Shown here one piece after another: positions 13,603 through 17,150 of a stretch of DNA of 17,150 bases. Origin of the DNA: Lachnospiraceae bacterium. GTDB lineage: Bacteria; Bacillota; Clostridia; Lachnospirales; Lachnospiraceae. The DNA lies in contig JAAVAF010000070.1 in NCBI GenBank assembly GCA_014804225.1, positions 1 through 17,150 of the forward strand, in the 5' to 3' direction. Both the position numbers and the translations under genes were made by a program. The notes beneath the pieces were generated by a model. The model saw only the letters and a program-made list of their open reading frames with translations, was not told where the DNA came from and made no database searches. Each line of letters starts with the position of its first letter. Position 1 is the first letter of the stretch.

Positions 13603-13625
13603 TCGTTCACTTTTGCGGAAGTCGT
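13587..13625. terminator. Hairpin between convergent tmcAL and UPF0210 genes
   Basis: ACGACTTCCGCA (13587-13598) and TGCGGAAGTCGT (13614-13625) give a perfect 12-bp stem. The loop holds a further GTGA-TCGT-TCAC stem, and the tmcAL stop codon (13600-13602) is in it. T-runs on either side are poor, but position between convergent genes suggests a two-way terminator. Confidence 0.6.
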
Positions 13626-13636
13626 TCCATTTCCTA

Positions 13637-15001
13637 TTAATTCTTAAAGCTATGTATCGGAGCCGGTATTCTTCCTCCGCGGTTTACAAACGCGTCACAT
13701 GAAAAATTATTTACGGGCATAATCGGTGCATGTCCCAAAAGTCCGCCAAATTCTACGTTTTCTCCGACTGTTTTTCCGATTACGGGAATAATGCGCACTG
13801 CCGTCGTTTTTTGGTTAATCATACCGATTGCAAGCTCGTCCGCTATAATACCCGAAATCGTTGTCGCCTTAGTATCTCCCGGTATCGCAATCATGTCAAG
13901 TCCAACAGAGCATACGCATGTCATCGCCTCAAGCTTTTCCAACGTGAGTGCACCTGCATTTACAGCGTCTATCATTCCTTGGTCTTCGCTGACAGGGATA
14001 AACGCGCCACTCAATCCGCCGACATAAGAAGAAGCCATAACGCCGCCTTTTTTTACCTGATCGTTTAACAGCGCCAACGCCGCCGTTGTTCCCGGCGCTC
14101 CCGCATACTCCAAACCGATTTCGCACAAAATGTCTGCTACACTGTCACCGATTGCCGGTGTCGGTGCAAGCGAAAGGTCGACAATTCCAAACGGAATGTT
14201 TAACCGCTTTGATGCTTCTTGTGCCACAAGCTGACCGACTCTTGTCACCTTAAATGCAGTCTTTTTAATCGTTTCACAAAGAATTTCAAAGCTCTCCCCC
14301 CGCACACTCTCAAGTGCATTTTTCACAACTCCGGGACCACTTACACCAACATTAATAATCGCGTCTGCCTCTGTAACGCCGTGAAATGCCCCCGCCATAA
14401 ACGGATTGTCATCGGGAGCATTACAAAATACTACAAGCTTTGAGCAGCCTATCGAATCCTGCTCCTTTGTAAGCTCTGCCGTTTCCTTTATAATATCACC
14501 CATAAGACGCACTGCATCCATATCGATACCAGTCTTTGTGGAACCCAAATTGACGGAGCTGCACACAAGTTCGGTCTGTGCAAGCGCCTGTGGTATCGAG
14601 CGAAGCAAAAGCTCGTCTGCCTTTGTCATTCCTTTTGATACAAGTGCGGAATACCCGCCCAGAAAGTTTACGCCTACATCCTTTCTTGCCCTATCAAGCG
14701 TCTTTGCGATTGTCAAAAAATCATCTGTGGTTTTGCACGCCGCTCCTCCAATTAATGCTATCGGGGTAACAGAAATTCGTTTATTTACAATAGGAATCCC
14801 AAATTCTTTTTCAATCTCCGCGCCTGTGCTTACCAAGTCTTTTGCCACTGTCGTTATTTTATGATAAATCTTTTGATTTAATTGCTCTAAATCGGAATCA
14901 ATGCAGTCCAACAAGCTGATACCAAGCGTGATTGTTCTCACATCAAGGTTTTCTTTCTCAATCATCTTGTTGGTTTCCAATACTTCATGAATATTTATCA
15001 T
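13637..15001 (-). CDS. UPF0210 / DUF711 (PFL-like) family protein
   Basis: The 454-residue protein belongs to the UPF0210 (DUF711) family, often named PFL family because its fold recalls pyruvate formate-lyase; it is not itself a known glycyl radical enzyme. Recognisable stretches are MINIHEVLETNKMIEKENLD, VRTITLGISLLDC, NKRISVTPIALIGGA, FLGGYSALVSKGMTKAD, and INVGVSGPGVVKNALE; the C-terminus has VGENVEFGGLLGHAPIMPVN and the ending FVNRGGRIPAPIHSFKN. Length is normal. Its biochemical role is not established. It almost always follows an ACT-domain UPF0237 gene, as here with a gap of ten bases, which implies the ACT protein senses a ligand for it. GGAGGAGAATC before the ATG makes the start clear. 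It is last in its operon. Confidence 0.9.
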   Translation of the reverse strand: MINIHEVLETNKMIEKENLDVRTITLGISLLDCIDSDLEQLNQKIYHKITTVAKDLVSTGAEIEKEFGIPIVNKRISVTPIALIGGAACKTTDDFLTIAKTLDRARKDVGVNFLGGYSALVSKGMTKADELLLRSIPQALAQTELVCSSVNLGSTKTGIDMDAVRLMGDIIKETAELTKEQDSIGCSKLVVFCNAPDDNPFMAGAFHGVTEADAIINVGVSGPGVVKNALESVRGESFEILCETIKKTAFKVTRVGQLVAQEASKRLNIPFGIVDLSLAPTPAIGDSVADILCEIGLEYAGAPGTTAALALLNDQVKKGGVMASSYVGGLSGAFIPVSEDQGMIDAVNAGALTLEKLEAMTCVCSVGLDMIAIPGDTKATTISGIIADELAIGMINQKTTAVRIIPVIGKTVGENVEFGGLLGHAPIMPVNNFSCDAFVNRGGRIPAPIHSFKN

Positions 15002-15011
15002 GATTCTCCTC

Positions 15012-15284
15012 CTATACCCTATGCATACTATTGAAAATTTCCTCTCTCTGGCAGCGAATTATGACACCTATGTCAGTTCCGATTTTATCTAGATCATCCG
15101 AAACCTCGCTTACGGACTTTATGGAATTACTCATATCCGCAATCATCATCATATTAAAATAATCGTCTACGATCGTCTGCGAAATATCAAGAATATTGAC
15201 CTTATTGTCCGCAAGATAAGTACACACCTTTGCAATGATTCCGACCGTATCTTTTCCTACCACTGTGATAATTGTTTTTTTCAT
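15012..15284 (-). CDS. ACT domain protein, UPF0237 family
   Basis: The 90-residue protein is a pair of ACT-like halves beginning MKKTIITVVGKDTVGIIAKV, with the typical GKD-x-VGI turn, followed by NILDISQTIVDDYFNMMMIAD. ACT domains bind amino acids or similar small ligands and regulate partners; this family is a partner of UPF0210, whose gene starts ten bases downstream. The start is not settled: the conserved N-terminus begins at the ATG at 15284, with GAGGAG 13 bases upstream, while an in-frame ATG at 15296 (MVISMKKT) is only one base after that GAGGAG. I keep 15284. The gene lies 25 bases after walJ, in the same operon. Ligand unknown. Confidence 0.88.
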   Translation of the reverse strand: MKKTIITVVGKDTVGIIAKVCTYLADNKVNILDISQTIVDDYFNMMMIADMSNSIKSVSEVSDDLDKIGTDIGVIIRCQREEIFNSMHRV

Positions 15285-15309
15285 ACTAATAACCATGCTC
15301 CTCTCTAAT

Positions 15310-16107
15310 CTATACTTCAACCAACTGTGAAATTTCACTGCGGCTTGCAACATAAATCGGGAAATCATCAGGCTTATACGGATTATCTGCCATTGAAATC
15401 TCCAGTCTGACCGTTTCATAAGCAAGCTCCGCAAGATTGTTTTCTTTGCTTAGATGCCCCAAAATTACAGTCTTTAAATTGTCATGTAAAAGACGACTTA
15501 ACAGTTTCCCTGATAGCTCATTTGATAAATGTCCTCTGTTTCCAAGAATCCGTTGTTTTAGATAATATGGATACGGACCAACTTGAAGCATATTGATGTC
15601 ATGGTTTGCCTCAAGCAAAAGTACATCCATACCTTTTAGACTTTCCACCGTGTAATCATTATAAATGCCCAAATCCGTTGCCACTGCCATACGCTTACTT
15701 CCATACTGAAACCGGTATGCAACCGGCTCTGCCGCATCATGCGATATCTTCATTGGATTGACGGTGATATCCTTTAAGATAAATTTCTCGTCGGCATTCA
15801 CCACATGAAAAAGTGAGTCATCTATTTTTCCGAGACTACTCACTTTTTGAATCGCAGATATCGTACCCTTTGTTCCGTAAACAGGTATCCCAAATTTTCT
15901 GCACATCACACCCAGACCATTAATATGGTCCGAATGTTCATGCGTGACGAGAATCCCGTCTATATCACTTCCTGCAAGTCCAAGCTGATTTAATCCTTCA
16001 ACCGTCTTTTTTCCGCTAATGCCTACATCTACCAACAGATGCGTCGCCTCCGTACCGATATAAATACAGTTACCGCTGCTTCCGCTAGCTATACTACACA
16101 TTTTCAT
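15310..16107 (-). CDS. walJ: MBL-fold metallohydrolase, WalJ/YycJ family
   Basis: The 265-residue protein has the metallo-beta-lactamase fold metal motif THEHSDH at 55-61, then KISHDAAEP, ATDLGIY, LLEANHDINML, GHLSNELSG and ILGHLSKENN, supplying the later histidines and aspartate. Its start MKMCSIASGSSGNC is typical of YycJ/WalJ. In Bacillus and relatives walJ lies in the walRK two-component operon and has been linked to cell-wall control and to DNA metabolism, but its substrate is not settled. Here the walRK genes are not adjacent; the upstream neighbour is an FtsA-like protein and the downstream ones are UPF0237 and UPF0210. GGGG before AAACAA-ATG gives a usable ribosome site at 16107. Confidence 0.88.
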   Translation of the reverse strand: MKMCSIASGSSGNCIYIGTEATHLLVDVGISGKKTVEGLNQLGLAGSDIDGILVTHEHSDHINGLGVMCRKFGIPVYGTKGTISAIQKVSSLGKIDDSLFHVVNADEKFILKDITVNPMKISHDAAEPVAYRFQYGSKRMAVATDLGIYNDYTVESLKGMDVLLLEANHDINMLQVGPYPYYLKQRILGNRGHLSNELSGKLLSRLLHDNLKTVILGHLSKENNLAELAYETVRLEISMADNPYKPDDFPIYVASRSEISQLVEV

Positions 16108-16126
16108 TTGTTTATCCCCTTATATT

Positions 16127-16146
16127 TATAAAATCTTATAAAATCC
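16127..16146. repeat. Short tandem direct repeat upstream of walJ
   Basis: TTATAAAATC occurs twice in tandem in the 42-base gap before walJ. It is A/T-rich and could be part of a promoter or spacer; no -35 box at a fitting distance is seen. Little weight should be put on it. Confidence 0.4.
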
Positions 16147-16149
16147 TTT

Positions 16150-17150
16150 TTAATCTTTCTTCCAGTAAATTTCAACTTTATCTCCATTGTACAGCTCCTG
16201 TGTATACTGCGCATCTTGACCGTTTACAATAGTGACAATTCCCGTGCCCTGCATTTTGCTTGTATCAAAATTAATGTAATCAAAGATGTCTACAAACGTA
16301 TAATTCTTTTTTCCTCTCATGACAATCGGTTCTTGATTGACAATGACGATAATCTTTCTGGAGCCGTCTGTGCTTTCCTCAATCTCGGTACTTGTCATAA
16401 ATTCCGGACGCAGCTGCTGCGTTTCTTTCGTTTCCTCCTTTTTTTCTTCGTTATCTGCCTTTGTTTGTGCGTCTACCGCTTCCTTGCTTTCTTCTTTCGG
16501 CGTTTCGTCTGCGTTTTCCTCTTTTTTTTTCCGGCTCTGTTCTTCCTTCATGGTGCTCGTGGTAAAACTATCTGATGTAGTCGCCCCTTCAGAAACAGTC
16601 TCTTCTTTTGCAATCTCCTGTACTGCATCATTTGATACCGTCGCAGTTTGCGTTTCTGCATCCGCTTTCGGCGCAGCTTCATTTGTTGTATTGACCGCAT
16701 CAGTCGTTTTTTCTGTTTCTTTACTTTCTGTCACAATTGATTTCTTATTCTTGATATCAATCTTATCTCCGTTATAAATGACCGCATCTGCCTTTGCGTT
16801 CTTACCATTAATCGAAACAAACATATCCTCCGTGGAAAGGTCCATATATTCGCAAAACTGCGCAAGCGGATAAGCAAAAAACACTTCAACCTGATCATTA
16901 TTTTGTATCAAGTATTCTCCAGTAACCACTTTCCCGTTTACCCGAACCGGTTTCGGTAATTGCATCTCCTCTCCGTTGACAGAAACCGTAATTTTACCGT
17001 TACAGTCAACAAGATCCGCAATTCTTTCCTGTGCATCAGGTCCAACCGTTGATGCCTCCACACTGATAATATCGTTCGCCCTAATACTGTGGCTTAAATC
17101 CACACTCTCTCCATTTAAATAGACATGTGCACTTTCACCGTACTCACCCT
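16150..17150 (-). CDS. C-terminal part of a probable FtsA-like cell division protein (5' end outside window)
   Basis: The frame is open to the window edge, so only about 332 C-terminal residues are seen, beginning GEYGESAHVYLNGESVDLSH. The gene's start is outside. I recognise this tail from long FtsA-domain proteins of Lachnospiraceae, but the actin-like part is not in view, so the name is inference. Visible layout: a first beta-rich region with repeated VNG...NGDKI/NDQVEV units, then about 120 residues of low-complexity Lys/Glu/Thr linker, then a final beta-grasp-like module (KIIVIVNQEPIVM ... FVDIFDYINFD ... TIVNGQDAQYTQELYNGDKV) ending in YWKKD. No membrane segment is seen in this part. 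It is 42 bases upstream of walJ and likely heads that operon segment. A GTG at 17103 is not a real start. Confidence 0.55.
   Translation of the reverse strand, partial: GEYGESAHVYLNGESVDLSHSIRANDIISVEASTVGPDAQERIADLVDCNGKITVSVNGEEMQLPKPVRVNGKVVTGEYLIQNNDQVEVFFAYPLAQFCEYMDLSTEDMFVSINGKNAKADAVIYNGDKIDIKNKKSIVTESKETEKTTDAVNTTNEAAPKADAETQTATVSNDAVQEIAKEETVSEGATTSDSFTTSTMKEEQSRKKKEENADETPKEESKEAVDAQTKADNEEKKEETKETQQLRPEFMTSTEIEESTDGSRKIIVIVNQEPIVMRGKKNYTFVDIFDYINFDTSKMQGTGIVTIVNGQDAQYTQELYNGDKVEIYWKKD

Noticed and set aside
16150..17103. Complete 317-residue gene starting at GTG 17103
   Set aside because: The same frame stays open to the window edge with matching sequence (HVYLNGESVDLSH), so the gene is cut, not starting there.
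1..17150. CRISPR array, insertion sequence, prophage or defence island
   Set aside because: No regularly spaced repeats, transposase, integrase or phage structural genes are present; the toxin-antitoxin pair is the only accessory-type module.

Overview
The window looks like chromosomal DNA of a Clostridia bacterium, most likely Lachnospiraceae. The reasons are the moderate-to-low G+C, strong GGAGG ribosome sites, sigma-A promoters of the TTGACA-17-TATAAT type, a four-cysteine L32 protein and the gene order rpmF-plsX-acpP-rnc-smc-ftsY. Nearly all genes are on the minus strand; tmcAL is the one clear plus-strand gene. I see no rRNA, tRNA, insertion sequence, prophage or CRISPR array. This placement is inferred from gene content, not from a search.

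Layout from low to high coordinates. 1-1912 holds a partial metallophosphoesterase, an ANT/AadA-like nucleotidyltransferase and a PurN-type GAR transformylase, all minus and closely spaced. 1987-2605 is a small type II toxin-antitoxin operon (HigB/RelE-like toxin first, then an XRE antitoxin). Its promoter contains a near-perfect 22-bp palindrome and abuts the terminator of the next gene. 2615-12008, read from right to left, is the housekeeping block: rpmF (L32), plsX, acpP, rnc, smc, ftsY, ilvA and a YitT-family membrane protein. Terminators after rpmF, after acpP (tandem) and over the yitT stop codon split it into transcription units; rnc-smc-ftsY are packed end to end, and ilvA-yitT follow.

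12009-12345 is the only long gene-free stretch. It carries the strong rpmF promoter, a dyad at its predicted start site, a pair of strong hairpins and a possible tmcAL promoter. tmcAL (tRNA-Met cytidine acetate ligase) runs on the plus strand and converges at a 12-bp-stem hairpin with a minus-strand group made of an FtsA-like protein C-terminus (cut by the window edge), a WalJ-type MBL-fold enzyme, an ACT-domain protein (UPF0237) and its usual partner UPF0210.

Functionally the main block joins ribosome assembly (L32), phospholipid and fatty-acid synthesis (PlsX, ACP), RNA processing (RNase III), chromosome condensation (SMC) and membrane protein targeting (FtsY). No clearly new multi-gene system is visible. 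The points most worth a second look are a repetitive acidic C-terminal tail on FtsY ending in a lysine/tryptophan motif, the compact terminator-promoter-operator junction of the toxin-antitoxin operon, the short toxin N-terminus, the tandem hairpins before tmcAL, and rpmF lacking its usual DUF177/YceD partner.
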